Notes: generated by a model from the letters alone, not told the origin. A DNA stretch of 64,000 nucleotides from an uncultured Bacteroidales bacterium (GCA_903879715.1 CAIRMR010000034.1:1-64000); one strand, 5' to 3'; positions 8,997 through 18,491 are shown, numbered from the stretch's first letter. Made by a program: numbers and translations.

Positions 8997-10901
8997 TTAT
9001 GAAGCCATGAACTGAATCGCGGCAGTCACTATTCCATCCAGATCTATCCCGCACTCATGGTGCAGTTCTTCAAGAGTTCCCTGTTCAACAAAACGGTCAG
9101 GGATTCCAAGACGATGGATTGTGGCTATATGATAGCCGTTGTCATTGGCAAATTCCGTAACGGCGCTTCCAAGTCCGCCAATTATGGAAGCATCCTCCAA
9201 GGTAATAACTTTATTAAACTGGCTGAATATCAAATGAAGCAATTCTTCATCGATTGGTTTCAGGAAACGGATATCGTACAGAGCAGCTTCAATATTTTTT
9301 CCGGCAAGTAAATTGCATGCTTCCAATGCGACATTCCCAAGGTGGCCGATTGAAATTATTGCCAGGTCTTTTCCTTCACGGATGATTCGTCCTTTTCCAA
9401 CCTCCAATGCTGTGAATGGCGTTTTCCATTGTGGTATTACTCCTCGTCCGCGGGGATAGCGTATGGCGAATGGTCCCATTCCGTCGAGTTGTGCAGTGTA
9501 CATCATATTCCGGAGTTCTTCCTCATTCATTGGAGAGCAAATCGTGATATTTGGAATTGCTCTCAGGTAAGCCAGGTCGTAAACACCATGATGAGTGGCA
9601 CCGTCTTCGCCAACCAATCCACCACGATCAAGGCAGAAAACCACATTAAGGTTTTGCAGTGCAACATCGTGAATTAGCTGGTCGTAAGCCCGTTGCATAA
9701 AACTTGAGTAAATATTACAAAATGGAATTAATCCGCTGGCAGCCATTCCTGCCGAGAAAGTAACAGCATGTTGCTCGGCTATTCCAACATCAAAAGCACG
9801 GTCGGGCATTTTTGCCATCATGAGGTTAAGCGAACAGCCTGTGGGCATTGCAGGCGTAACACCTACAATCTTTTTATTCATTTCTGCCAGTTCGATAATG
9901 GTTTTTCCAAATACAACCTGGTATTTAGGTGCCTGGTTATGGCAGGCTGTTTCTTTCAGCTCACCCGTTTCCATATTAAAAACACCGGGTGCATGAAACA
10001 AGGTCTGGTCACGTTCAGCTTTTTCGTAACCTTTGCCTTTAACAGTTATAACATGAAGCAGCTTAGGCCCGGGAATATTTTGCATATCCCGCAACAGGTG
10101 AACCAGTTTTACAACATCGTGTCCGTCAACAGGGCCGAAATACCTGAAGCCGAAAGCTTCGAAGAGGTTACTTTCCTTCAGTAGTGATACTTTAACGGCG
10201 TTACCGATCTGCTTAACTACTTCCCTTGAATTAGCTCCATAGCGGGTTTTACCGCCCATAAGCCACCATATTTTGTTGCGGATCCGGTTGTACGTTTTTG
10301 AAGTAGTAATATCGGTGAGATATTGTGAAAGTCCTCCCACATTTTTATCAATGGCAATCCCGTTATCATTGAGGATAACCAGCAGGTTTGCTTTGGTTAC
10401 GCCTGCATTGTTCAGGGCTTCCATCGCCATTCCGGCAGTCATGGAGCCATCGCCGATGACAGCAATATGCCTCCTTGTTTTATTCCCCTGTAATTCAGAG
10501 GCTACAGCCATTCCCAATGCAGCAGATATGCTGGTTGACGAATGCCCTGTACCGAATGCATCGTATTCGCTTTCCGAAATCCTTGGAAAACCGCTGATTC
10601 CATTGTACGAACGATTTGTGTAAAATATATCTTTCCGGCCGGTTAGAATTTTATGTGCATACGCCTGGTGACCCACGTCCCAGATCAGCTTATCTTCCGG
10701 CGTATTAAACGCATAGTGTATAGCTGCTGTGAGTTCAACCACTCCAAGGCTGGCGCCGAGATGACCGGGATTGCGCGAAATTACTTCGAGAATGAACTGG
10801 CGCACATCCTTACACACTTGTGGAAGCTCTTCAACCGGGAGTTTACGCAGGTCTGCAGGTGAATCGATATTTGATAACAATGTGCCCTGTGCGGGAGTCA
10901 T
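8997..10901 (-). CDS. dxs: 1-deoxy-D-xylulose-5-phosphate synthase
   Basis: A 634-residue transketolase-like enzyme that condenses pyruvate and glyceraldehyde 3-phosphate using thiamine diphosphate, the first step of the MEP isoprenoid pathway. Visible motifs are DVGHQAYAHK near residue 75, the diphosphate-binding GDGSMTAGMAMEALNNAG (from Gly150), and GVTPAMPTG with FDVGIAEQHAVTFSAGMA in the pyrimidine domain. The length matches the family (about 620-640). It is a single gene with its own terminator. A TACTTTTA box, close to TAnnTTTG, lies about 20 bp upstream of the start. It supplies isoprenoids also needed by the polyprenyl synthase at 44373. Confidence 0.97.
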   Translation of the reverse strand: MTPAQGTLLSNIDSPADLRKLPVEELPQVCKDVRQFILEVISRNPGHLGASLGVVELTAAIHYAFNTPEDKLIWDVGHQAYAHKILTGRKDIFYTNRSYNGISGFPRISESEYDAFGTGHSSTSISAALGMAVASELQGNKTRRHIAVIGDGSMTAGMAMEALNNAGVTKANLLVILNDNGIAIDKNVGGLSQYLTDITTSKTYNRIRNKIWWLMGGKTRYGANSREVVKQIGNAVKVSLLKESNLFEAFGFRYFGPVDGHDVVKLVHLLRDMQNIPGPKLLHVITVKGKGYEKAERDQTLFHAPGVFNMETGELKETACHNQAPKYQVVFGKTIIELAEMNKKIVGVTPAMPTGCSLNLMMAKMPDRAFDVGIAEQHAVTFSAGMAASGLIPFCNIYSSFMQRAYDQLIHDVALQNLNVVFCLDRGGLVGEDGATHHGVYDLAYLRAIPNITICSPMNEEELRNMMYTAQLDGMGPFAIRYPRGRGVIPQWKTPFTALEVGKGRIIREGKDLAIISIGHLGNVALEACNLLAGKNIEAALYDIRFLKPIDEELLHLIFSQFNKVITLEDASIIGGLGSAVTEFANDNGYHIATIHRLGIPDRFVEQGTLEELHHECGIDLDGIVTAAIQFMAS

Positions 10902-10990
10902 AGTCCGGAATTTGGAGTGTAAAAGTAAGATTTTCCGGCTTAAACGAAGGTGGTTCCGGTATATTATTATGTTTAAGGAATGTTTACAAA

Positions 10991-11020
10991 AAACCGGGCT
11001 CTGTGTTCCGAACCCGGTTT
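10991..11020 (-). terminator. Terminator after the nrf operon
   Basis: AAACCGGG (10991-10998) pairs with CCCGGTTT (11013-11020). On the minus strand it is followed by TTTTTTG, a good intrinsic terminator. It lies about 325 bp after the nrfA stop, beyond the repeats. The 443-bp gap 10902-11344 otherwise holds only repeats. Confidence 0.65.
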
Positions 11021-11140
11021 ATCACTTCACAAATAGTTCTGTTCAGTGCTAATCTGCTGGATTATAGATCTATCATCTGAGATTTTCTTCGAAAGTAAAA
11101 CTTTATTTAGAGTCTGTTTAAAATTGTGCTTTTAACTTTT

Positions 11141-11190
11141 AGAAGGTGCGAGGGGTACTTCGGCTGCGCTCATTTCAGGCTTGGTGATGG
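11141..11190. repeat. Dispersed block shared with 22640-22690
   Basis: About 50 bp (AGAAGGTGCGAGGGG, then ACTTCGGCTGCGCTCA, then CAGGCTTGG) match the block after thiL at about nine positions in ten. The central part resembles the imperfect palindrome CACTTCGACTCCGCTCAGTG seen there. No coding role. Confidence 0.65.
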
Positions 11191-11234
11191 TCAATGATCA
11201 TAAATATATTGAATTTTGAACTTCAAACCTGGAT

Positions 11235-11304
11235 TCTTCCGACTTCGGACTTCCGTCTTCCATCTTCGGACTTCCGTCTTCCATCTTCCGTCTTCCGACT
11301 TCTG
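11235..11304. repeat. Heptamer tandem repeat, CTTCCGT family
   Basis: Ten consecutive 7-nt units (CTTCCGA, CTTCGGA, CTTCCGT, CTTCCAT and so on). It lies between nrfA and its terminator, so it would be transcribed into the 3' untranslated region. Confidence 0.8.
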
Positions 11305-11344
11305 CCTGTCTAAATATTACCACTTTTCGAATTTAAACAGTCTC

Positions 11345-12832
11345 TCAGTATTTTGATTCTCTTTCCTTTGCTTTATTCACCCAGTCAATCAGAGTGGTTT
11401 TCCTGAAAATATCTTTATCGGCATTTAGTTTTGCCATATCCAGTCCGATATATTGCTGTGCTTTTACTTTTGTTGCAATATCGGGATAAGGTACTTCTTT
11501 GTTAAATCCTTTTTGAGCCAAAACTCTTGCAAGTTTGATCCGGGCTTCCTGGGCGTAAGTAATTCCATTTCCAATAACGCGGCTTATTTCTATAGGAGCA
11601 TGGAAGGAAGCTCCATGACTGGCTGCCGCGAAATCCCAGCGCCACTGCGATTTACGTATATCCGAAAGGATGGCTTTCATTTCGGCATCAGTGGCCCCCA
11701 GATCCCATGCTTTTTTTGCTTCAACATGGGCACGAACCAATAATTCCTCCAGTTTGTTGCGGTTTTCAATAATCTTATCCTGGCGTTCGTAAACATTAGC
11801 CAGCAAAGTGGCTGCTTCCTCCCGATGGCAAACCTGGCATGAGTTAGCTATATTATTCAGCGGGCTTTGAATATGGTGATCTGTAAATTTCTGTCCTCCT
11901 TCACTCTTATACGGCATATGGCAATCCGCACAGGCAACGCCGCGCTGGCCATGGATTCCCATCATAAATGTTTCATATTCCGGATGCTGGGCTTTTAGCA
12001 TCGGCGCTTTGCTAAGGCTGTGAGTCCAATCGGTAAATCCATAACTATCATAGTATTCTTCAATGTTTTCAGCAGAAAATCCTTTATCCCAGGGAAAAGT
12101 GAGGTAGGCGGTTCCTTCAATTTTATGCTTGTCAAAGTAATATTCCACATGGCATTGAGCGCAAACCAGCGATCGCATTTCCTGGTGTGTGGCCTTTGTG
12201 ATATCTTTTCCCTGTCGTTCGAAAGCTTCAATCAGGGCCGGGCGGGTGATGACCAGGTTCATGGTTTTGGTATCATGACAGTCGGCGCAGCCAATGGCAT
12301 TAATAATCTCCGGGCCTTTGGTGTCCCAGCTTCCGGTATAAAATTCTGTAGCTGTCATTTTGCCAAGCAAACGTGTTACATCCGGACTTTTACAACTCCA
12401 GCAGGTATTGGGCTGCGGACTTGGATTCCCGGGTGACGGAGCCCCTGTACGTAGCGTATTGGTAATATCTTCAATAGCAAAATAATGTCCGCGTCCTTGC
12501 TTATAGTCTTTCGAAAAGGCATAACCGGCCCATAAAACAACCATCCGGGGATCAACCTCCAGCATATCGATTACTGCATTCCCGTTGTATTTGCTGCGGA
12601 AAGTAGTATCAAGTGTCTGAATATAGGATTGATATTCGCGTGGGAAATTTTTACCCCATTCTGAGTTGCGTGGTTCGCCTTGTTTCAGTTCAGCCATGGG
12701 TTTATAAACATACTCTTGTTCAGCCCTGCGGTTTGTGATTGAGGAAGCAAGCATCCCCAGCAGGAATACTATTATTACTGTTCCGGTGAAAAGCAACCAG
12801 TAAAAAATCGGTTTGCGTTTATTCTTTTCCAT
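11345..12832 (-). CDS. nrfA: Ammonia-forming cytochrome c nitrite reductase (NrfA)
   Basis: A 495-residue pentahaem enzyme reducing nitrite to ammonium with six electrons in the periplasm. The active-site haem motif with lysine ligand, CWSCK, is at 144-148. Four ordinary CxxCH motifs follow (GCADCH, VCAQCH, ACADCH, SCQVCH), with the conserved KFTDHHIQSPL segment. The N-terminus has one hydrophobic segment (about 10-30), an uncleaved anchor or signal. It starts 9 bp after nrfH and is the last gene of the porin-nrfH-nrfA operon. It supports respiratory nitrite ammonification or nitrite detoxification. Confidence 0.97.
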   Translation of the reverse strand: MEKNKRKPIFYWLLFTGTVIIVFLLGMLASSITNRRAEQEYVYKPMAELKQGEPRNSEWGKNFPREYQSYIQTLDTTFRSKYNGNAVIDMLEVDPRMVVLWAGYAFSKDYKQGRGHYFAIEDITNTLRTGAPSPGNPSPQPNTCWSCKSPDVTRLLGKMTATEFYTGSWDTKGPEIINAIGCADCHDTKTMNLVITRPALIEAFERQGKDITKATHQEMRSLVCAQCHVEYYFDKHKIEGTAYLTFPWDKGFSAENIEEYYDSYGFTDWTHSLSKAPMLKAQHPEYETFMMGIHGQRGVACADCHMPYKSEGGQKFTDHHIQSPLNNIANSCQVCHREEAATLLANVYERQDKIIENRNKLEELLVRAHVEAKKAWDLGATDAEMKAILSDIRKSQWRWDFAAASHGASFHAPIEISRVIGNGITYAQEARIKLARVLAQKGFNKEVPYPDIATKVKAQQYIGLDMAKLNADKDIFRKTTLIDWVNKAKERESKY

Positions 12833-12841
12833 GATATATGA

Positions 12842-13441
12842 TTATTTGTTGTTTTGTTTATCCATAAAATAGCGAAGCCATTGAGGTACAGGGTTTTCAA
12901 GCTTTGGTACTCTTGCGTATGGCGCTGATGAAAGGCTGTTAACTTTTCCGTGAGGTGTTTCCCGGTGGCAGTCCCAGCATTCGCGGGCGGTGCGGGTGTG
13001 GAAATAATCCGAATTTACAACCGCCTGCATGCTCCGGTCGTTGAGTAATTGTTCGTGACAACGGATACAGTTCTGATGCACTACTTTCCGCCCTGCTTCT
13101 TTGATTTGAATTACCTGTGGTTCCAGTCGTAGGGTGAACATGGTTGAATGCCGTAATCCATCCTTAGCCTTAAAAAAATACTTGTTAAATACATTATTAT
13201 GAGGCACATGGCAATCGTTGCAGTTGGCTACTTCGCGATGCGAACTGTGTTGCCACGATGCATATTGCGAATTCATTACATGGCAATTAATGCAGGTTTC
13301 GGGGTCGTCGCTCAGGTAGGATCCGGCATTGGCGATTTTAAAAATATAAATGCCCATCCCGACAATGATGCCCAGCAGAATGACGACGGGCATCATCCAT
13401 TGTCCAGGTGGAATCACACTATAAATGAACTTTTTTATCAT
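12842..13441 (-). CDS. nrfH: NapC/NirT-family tetrahaem quinol dehydrogenase NrfH
   Basis: A 199-residue protein with one N-terminal membrane helix (about 16-36) and four CxxCH haem motifs: CINCH at 50-54, CNDCH, CIRCH and CWDCH. It takes electrons from menaquinol and passes them to NrfA in the membrane-bound NrfHA complex. It is 11 bp after the porin gene and 9 bp before nrfA. Length and haem number fit NrfH. Confidence 0.96.
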   Translation of the reverse strand: MIKKFIYSVIPPGQWMMPVVILLGIIVGMGIYIFKIANAGSYLSDDPETCINCHVMNSQYASWQHSSHREVANCNDCHVPHNNVFNKYFFKAKDGLRHSTMFTLRLEPQVIQIKEAGRKVVHQNCIRCHEQLLNDRSMQAVVNSDYFHTRTARECWDCHRETPHGKVNSLSSAPYARVPKLENPVPQWLRYFMDKQNNK

Positions 13442-13452
13442 ACCGTACTGGA

Positions 13453-14733
13453 TTACTTTTCTGATTTTAAAAAGGTGGGATTGAATGCTAACATGACCCA
13501 GGCCCAGTTTTGTGTGTTTTTACGGTTACCGCCTTTGATAGCCTGAAGTGTTTCGGTGCCGAACATTTGCGAGTAGCCGCTCGAAACACTCATTTCAGGC
13601 GAAAAAGTATAGGTAAGCATGATGTCTGCTTCGGTGCCAAGTCCGGAACTCATAGCGCTTGATGGCGAAGTTACAACTTTAACATCAGCAGCAGCACTGA
13701 AATAATGTATCTGTATTTCAGTAGTTAGTTTGTTCCTTTTATAAATTACAGGCAGATAGATGTCAAGTAATCCAACGCCCAGATGTGAACTGCCTGCATA
13801 AAAATAGTCCATCCATCCATTGAACTTGTGTCCTGTACCATAGAGTGTCGAGAACTCATGATCTTTAGTATCAGGATCAACCTGGCTGTTGCCGCTTAAA
13901 AACTGTATTCCTGCACCGGCACTTAGTTGTTTGGTAAGGGAGTAAGCCAGATCACCACTGGCAAAAAAGGCTGACTTTTTTGCATTTTTGGCGTTCTTAC
14001 CCGTTTGCAGATATCCTGAAAGGTTTAATTTAAGATTGCGTGTTTTGTAAGTAATATATGGCCCGAATGTTTGGCTGTACCTGGTTTTTTGCACAGTCGT
14101 TCCGTCCTCGGTTGTATTTTGTGGCATCCCGTTATTGGCAAAAAGAAAGCTTATCCCCAAATTCTCTCCTTCATAATGGGTCCACAGATATTGAAGTGCC
14201 TTATAATTTACAAGAGTATAAAAATTTCCTGTATCCTTATCGGCGCTCTGGTTGTAGGCAAGGCCAATATGCATGGATAATTTCTCATCAGGGGAGTACT
14301 TCACTACCAAAGCATCGTGGCTTCGGCCTTGCTGCAGCCAGTCAACAGCGCCAAACAAGCGCTGATCGTCATAATTAATGACCTGCCGGCCAGCTTTCAG
14401 AGATAGATTTTTGGTAACGAAAAGTTCGCCCCATGCCTGATGGATCATTATCCCATTGAGATCAGACTTGTTAGTAGTTGATACATCGCCCCATACACGG
14501 ACATCCTGTAACGAAAGTGACGTTTTAAATAGTTTTGACGTATAATTCATATTCAACCTGGTCCGTTGTGAGATAAGAAAAGCGGGATCTACATCATCTG
14601 CAATCAGCGATTTATACCCATGCCGGTATTCAGCCCTTGGACGGAACTGACCACTGATTTCAAATGTTTGTGCCAGTGTTGATATTGAAAGGAGAAGTAG
14701 TGATACTATGAGAATACAGATTGATTTCATCAA
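13453..14733 (-). CDS. Alginate-export-family outer-membrane porin
   Basis: A 426-residue protein with a signal peptide (ending STLAQ) and alternating beta-strand segments through to the C-terminus. FEISGQFRPRAEYRHGY, SQRTRLNMNY and the LKAGRQVINYDDQRLFG stretch resemble the alginate_exp (AlgE-like) barrel family. It is the first gene of the nrf operon. The context suggests it lets nitrite or another anion through the outer membrane; that is inference. A perfect -7 box lies just upstream. Confidence 0.82.
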   Translation of the reverse strand: MMKSICILIVSLLLLSISTLAQTFEISGQFRPRAEYRHGYKSLIADDVDPAFLISQRTRLNMNYTSKLFKTSLSLQDVRVWGDVSTTNKSDLNGIMIHQAWGELFVTKNLSLKAGRQVINYDDQRLFGAVDWLQQGRSHDALVVKYSPDEKLSMHIGLAYNQSADKDTGNFYTLVNYKALQYLWTHYEGENLGISFLFANNGMPQNTTEDGTTVQKTRYSQTFGPYITYKTRNLKLNLSGYLQTGKNAKNAKKSAFFASGDLAYSLTKQLSAGAGIQFLSGNSQVDPDTKDHEFSTLYGTGHKFNGWMDYFYAGSSHLGVGLLDIYLPVIYKRNKLTTEIQIHYFSAAADVKVVTSPSSAMSSGLGTEADIMLTYTFSPEMSVSSGYSQMFGTETLQAIKGGNRKNTQNWAWVMLAFNPTFLKSEK

Positions 14734-14765
14734 TTAAAGCTTATTAGTACTTATTATCTTTATTG

Positions 14766-14773
14766 CAAATGTA
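14766..14773 (-). promoter_or_regulatory. -7 promoter box of the nrf operon
   Basis: Minus-strand TACATTTG fits the Bacteroidota TAnnTTTG consensus exactly. It lies 33 bp before the porin start. No clear -33 TTTG is seen at the usual spacing. Confidence 0.5.
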
Positions 14774-14835
14774 CTGACTTTTCTAAAAATTTACATTTTG
14801 GGAAGGGAATTTTTAATGGTTCCTGATACTAAAAA

Positions 14836-14870
14836 AAATACCGGATTATCTGTTTGATAATCCGGTATTT
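14836..14870 (-). terminator. Strong terminator of the suf operon
   Basis: A perfect 15-bp stem: AAATACCGGATTATC (14836-14850) with GATAATCCGGTATTT (14856-14870) and a 5-nt loop. On the minus strand T residues continue the stem. It lies just after sufT. Confidence 0.85.
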
Positions 14871-14888
14871 ATATAAAATAAATTTCTT

Positions 14889-15212
14889 CTATAAAAATCC
14901 AAGTTCCAGCATCCCCATCTCGCTGATCATATTCCGGTCCCAGGGTGGCTCGAATGTGAGTGTAATTTTTGCATCAGTAACACCTTCAACATTTTTCACT
15001 GTTTCGTGCACTTCGATAGGCAGGCTTTCAGCAACCGGGCAATTCGGAGCTGTGAGCGTCATGGTTACATGGGCTACAAAATCATCATCAACCTGAATTG
15101 TATAAATAAGACCGAGATCGTATATGTTTACAGGAATTTCCGGATCGTAAATGGTTTTAATAACCTGTACAATCCGTTCGGAGATTATATCTTTTTCTAT
15201 TTGTTTGCGCAT
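14889..15212 (-). CDS. sufT: SUF-associated MIP18/DUF59 family protein (SufT-like)
   Basis: A 107-residue single-domain protein of the MIP18 (DUF59) family, with TIYDPEIPVNIYDLGLIY and the conserved cysteine in TAPNCPVAESLP. Family members help deliver or mature iron-sulfur clusters on target proteins. It is the last gene of the suf operon, separated from sufE by about 120 bp of repeat-like sequence, and is followed by a strong terminator. The name SufT is given from context and size. Confidence 0.88.
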   Translation of the reverse strand: MRKQIEKDIISERIVQVIKTIYDPEIPVNIYDLGLIYTIQVDDDFVAHVTMTLTAPNCPVAESLPIEVHETVKNVEGVTDAKITLTFEPPWDRNMISEMGMLELGFL

Positions 15213-15332
15213 TGAAAAGGTTTTAGGTTTTTGGATTTAGGTATTGGGGAGAGCCAAGTTCAAAACTTTTAAAATACTCAAACCGACACCCATTTTTCAT
15301 TTTCTATTCTTCTATTTTCTATTTCAAACCAA

Positions 15333-15761
15333 CTAACTATTCTTCTCCTTCACCTGGTACGCAAAAGCATAAAGTTTAATCTGTTTCACCATCGAAAGCA
15401 ATCCATTGCTGCGGGTAGGCGAAAGATGTTCTTTAAGCCCAATCAGATCAAGGAAAGTAGTTTCAGCCTCAACTATTTCGGCAGGAGTATGACCGGAGAA
15501 GACGCGGATAAGCAGGTAAGCAATCCCTTTTGTAATAACAGCATCGCTATCGGCAGTAAAATAAATCAGCCCATCCTTATACTCTGAACTAAGCCATACC
15601 CTTGACTGACAACCGGTTATCAGGTTAGCATCAGTTTTTTGATTGTCATCGATCAAAGGGACCGACCTTCCCATTTCAATCAGGTAATTGTACTTGTCCA
15701 TCCAGTCGTCGAACTGGTTAAATTCATTGATTATCAGATTTGTAGTTTCTTTGATCGTCAT
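15333..15761 (-). CDS. sufE: SufE cysteine desulfurase activator
   Basis: A 142-residue protein with the sulfur-accepting cysteine Cys51 in ITGCQSRVW, the same number as in E. coli SufE. It accepts persulfide from SufS and passes it to the SufBCD scaffold. It lies 24 bp after sufS. Downstream, 15213-15332 holds only repeat-like sequence (GAAAATA-type units in reverse, near 15290-15326). Confidence 0.94.
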   Translation of the reverse strand: MTIKETTNLIINEFNQFDDWMDKYNYLIEMGRSVPLIDDNQKTDANLITGCQSRVWLSSEYKDGLIYFTADSDAVITKGIAYLLIRVFSGHTPAEIVEAETTFLDLIGLKEHLSPTRSNGLLSMVKQIKLYAFAYQVKEKNS

Positions 15762-15785
15762 TTTATCTATACTTTTTTGTCCTGC

Positions 15786-17021
15786 TTACGCAAAAAGAGT
15801 TTTCACACGGTAAATTGCATCTACTAATTTGTCAACTTCCTGGCGGGTGTTATAAAACGCCATTGAAGCACGCAAGGTACCATTTATTCCTAAAATATCC
15901 ATCAAAGGTTGTGTACAATGACTACCTGTCCGAACCGCAATTCCTAAATGATCCATAATAGTTCCGGCATCAAAAAAATGAATACCTTCAATTAAAAAAG
16001 AAATAATCGCGGCCTTGTGCGCGGATGTTCCAATGATTTTAACACCTTCAATGGACTGTAGCCTGGTGGTTGCATATTCGAGTAAGTCGTTTTCCTGAGC
16101 TGTAATAAAATCCCATCCCAGTTCATTCAGATAATCAATAGCCGCGCCGAAACCCATTACATCGGCTACATTCGGTGTTCCGGCTTCAAATTTATAGGGA
16201 ATTTCGTTATAAGTTGTCTTTTCAAAAGTCACGGTATCAATCATTTCGCCACCTAGCTGGTAAGGCTGCATTTTTTCGAGCCAGGAAGTTTTCCCGTACA
16301 ACCCGCCAATTCCCATAGGGCCATACATTTTATGCGCCGAAAATGCGTAAAAATCGCAATCGAGTTTCTGAACGTCAACCGGTCCATGTGATAATCCCTG
16401 GGCTCCATCAACAAAAACTGGAACACCTTTATGATGTGCCATTTCTACAATTTTGCTAATGGGATTAATGGTTCCCAATGTATTGGAAATATGGCTGACA
16501 GCAACCATTTTTGTACGATCGTTCAGTAATTCTTCAAATACGGTAAGATCCAGGTCACCTTGGGGGGTAATTGGAATTATTTTTAAAAAAGCTCCTTTTC
16601 GCTCACAGGCTGCTTGCCAGGGAACGATATTGGAATGATGTTCGAGAGCAGAAAGTATAATTTCATCACCTGCATCCAGGAATGATTCGCAATAGGAACA
16701 GGCAACCAGGTTAATGGCTTCGGTAGCTCCACGGGTGAAAATGATTTCATTTTGACTGGAAGCGTTTACGAAAGTCGCAACTTTTTTCCGCACATCTTCG
16801 AACGCTCCGGTAGCATGCTGGCTCAGATAGTGAACTCCGCGGTGCACATTGGCATTGTCATTCCGGTAGTAATTACTGATAGCGTCAATAACAATATTGG
16901 GCTTTTGGGTGGTAGCGGCATTATCAAAATATACCAAAGGTTTCCCATAAATGGTGCGCGACAGAATCGGGAAATCATTCCTGACAGATTGAATTTTTTC
17001 TTCTGAAATTTTACTCATCAC
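15786..17021 (-). CDS. sufS: SufS cysteine desulfurase
   Basis: A 411-residue class V aminotransferase-fold enzyme that releases sulfur from cysteine for iron-sulfur cluster assembly. Visible landmarks are YFDNAATTQKP at the N-terminus, ALEHHSN, the PLP-binding lysine in FSAHKMYGP, and the catalytic cysteine in RTGSHCTQP. This matches the SufS (type II) group. It lies 9 bp after sufD, so they are translated from one message. Start ATG at 17021, with a second in-frame ATG one codon on. Confidence 0.96.
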   Translation of the reverse strand: MMSKISEEKIQSVRNDFPILSRTIYGKPLVYFDNAATTQKPNIVIDAISNYYRNDNANVHRGVHYLSQHATGAFEDVRKKVATFVNASSQNEIIFTRGATEAINLVACSYCESFLDAGDEIILSALEHHSNIVPWQAACERKGAFLKIIPITPQGDLDLTVFEELLNDRTKMVAVSHISNTLGTINPISKIVEMAHHKGVPVFVDGAQGLSHGPVDVQKLDCDFYAFSAHKMYGPMGIGGLYGKTSWLEKMQPYQLGGEMIDTVTFEKTTYNEIPYKFEAGTPNVADVMGFGAAIDYLNELGWDFITAQENDLLEYATTRLQSIEGVKIIGTSAHKAAIISFLIEGIHFFDAGTIMDHLGIAVRTGSHCTQPLMDILGINGTLRASMAFYNTRQEVDKLVDAIYRVKTLFA

Positions 17022-17030
17022 AGTTGAGAA

Positions 17031-18452
17031 TCAGATTTTTGACAGATCAATATTGAACTCAACTCTTGAGTGCTCATGAGTGCTGCAATTTAAGACGCAT
17101 TGTTCGCATTGAGAAAGCTCTCCGCGAAGGCGTTTCTTTACCATATCATCCATACGCTGACGCAGTTCCGGTATAGAAATTTTATTGATTACATCAGCAG
17201 CAAAGGCATACATCAACAGTATTTTCGCATTTGATTCGCTGATACCGCGTGAACGGATGTAAAACAAGGCTTCAGCATCAAGCTGCCCGATTGTGGCTCC
17301 GTGGCTGCACTTTACATCGTCGGCATAAATTTCGAGGAAAGGCTTGGTGTCGATACTGGCTTTATCAGAAAGCAAAATATTCTTGTTTGTCTGAAAAGCA
17401 TTCGTACGCTGTGCGTCGCGGTGTACTTTAATATGCCCGTTAAAAACTCCGCTGGCATGATCATCGAGTACGCCTTTGAAAAGTTCCCGGCTTTCGCAGT
17501 CAGGTGCAGCATGGTTGATAAACACCTGGTTATCCAAATGTTGGTAACGATCCATCAGGTATAGTCCGTAAACATCTGCGCTGCTGTGGCTACCGCTCAT
17601 GGTAACGTGTGACAGATTACGAATCAATCCTCCGTTCAGGCTTATTGCGTTTGTAGACAAAGAACTTCCTTCGTCCTGGTGAAAATACATGCTGTTGATC
17701 AGCGTGGTATGATCATCCTTATTTTGAAGTTTATAGTGATCAAGTGTTGAGTTGCGCCCGATTTTTACTTCTGTTACTGAATTAATAAAGGTAACATCGT
17801 GGTTGATGGAATCGTCGCATTGAACTAACCGTAAATGGCTGTTTTCACCTAAAATTACAAGGTTACGCGTGTTCAGAAACAGGTTTTGTTTAAAATCCGT
17901 AATGTTGACGGTTTGAATATTGTGTTCAACAGTAACATTATCAGGAATATAAATAAAAATCCCATCCTGCGACATGGCTGTATTCAATGCAGTGAGACCT
18001 TCAGCACTGTCATCAGCATATTTACCATAATGCGCGCTTATCAGTTCCGGGTATTTACTGAAGGCGGCTGCCAGGCTACCGATAATCATGCCGTTCGGAT
18101 AAACATGTATCAGGTTTTTCCGGTCAGCATACCATCCGTTGAGTTGAGTTACCAGCAATGTTTCGAAATGCGGAACATCACACTTAAAAATTTTGTCGAT
18201 ATCCAGTTCAGGTGACGGTGGCTCAGGTAATGCATGATATTCATGATTTAGAACCCGTGAAAGATCTGTGCCACGCCATTTTTCGAGTGCAGCATGAGGG
18301 AATCCCATTTTGCTGAATAACTCAAAAGCTTTTGCCCGTTTGGCAGCCACAAAAGGAGTATCGTTCCGGGTAATTTCAGGCTGCTTGTCAGCGAAAACAC
18401 CGCTCAGATATTCTTTGAGGTCGTATATTGTTGAAACTATTGATGCTTCCAT
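17031..18452 (-). CDS. sufD: SufD iron-sulfur cluster scaffold subunit
   Basis: I place the start at 18452 (MEASIVSTIYDLKEYL), giving 473 residues, about the usual SufD size. The frame stays open to 18659, but that extension reads through a 7-nt tandem repeat and would encode LTPYFLYLIPYILCLTL, so it is spurious. The C-terminal half has the SufBD core beta-helix pattern, with VKCSHGATIGQLDAEALFYI near the end. It works with SufB and SufC as the scaffold complex. The gap to sufC (251 bp) is unusually long for this operon. Confidence 0.92.
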   Translation of the reverse strand: MEASIVSTIYDLKEYLSGVFADKQPEITRNDTPFVAAKRAKAFELFSKMGFPHAALEKWRGTDLSRVLNHEYHALPEPPSPELDIDKIFKCDVPHFETLLVTQLNGWYADRKNLIHVYPNGMIIGSLAAAFSKYPELISAHYGKYADDSAEGLTALNTAMSQDGIFIYIPDNVTVEHNIQTVNITDFKQNLFLNTRNLVILGENSHLRLVQCDDSINHDVTFINSVTEVKIGRNSTLDHYKLQNKDDHTTLINSMYFHQDEGSSLSTNAISLNGGLIRNLSHVTMSGSHSSADVYGLYLMDRYQHLDNQVFINHAAPDCESRELFKGVLDDHASGVFNGHIKVHRDAQRTNAFQTNKNILLSDKASIDTKPFLEIYADDVKCSHGATIGQLDAEALFYIRSRGISESNAKILLMYAFAADVINKISIPELRQRMDDMVKKRLRGELSQCEQCVLNCSTHEHSRVEFNIDLSKI

Positions 18453-18491
18453 TTTTCCAATCAATTTTTTATTCCAAGGTAATTTTTCTGG

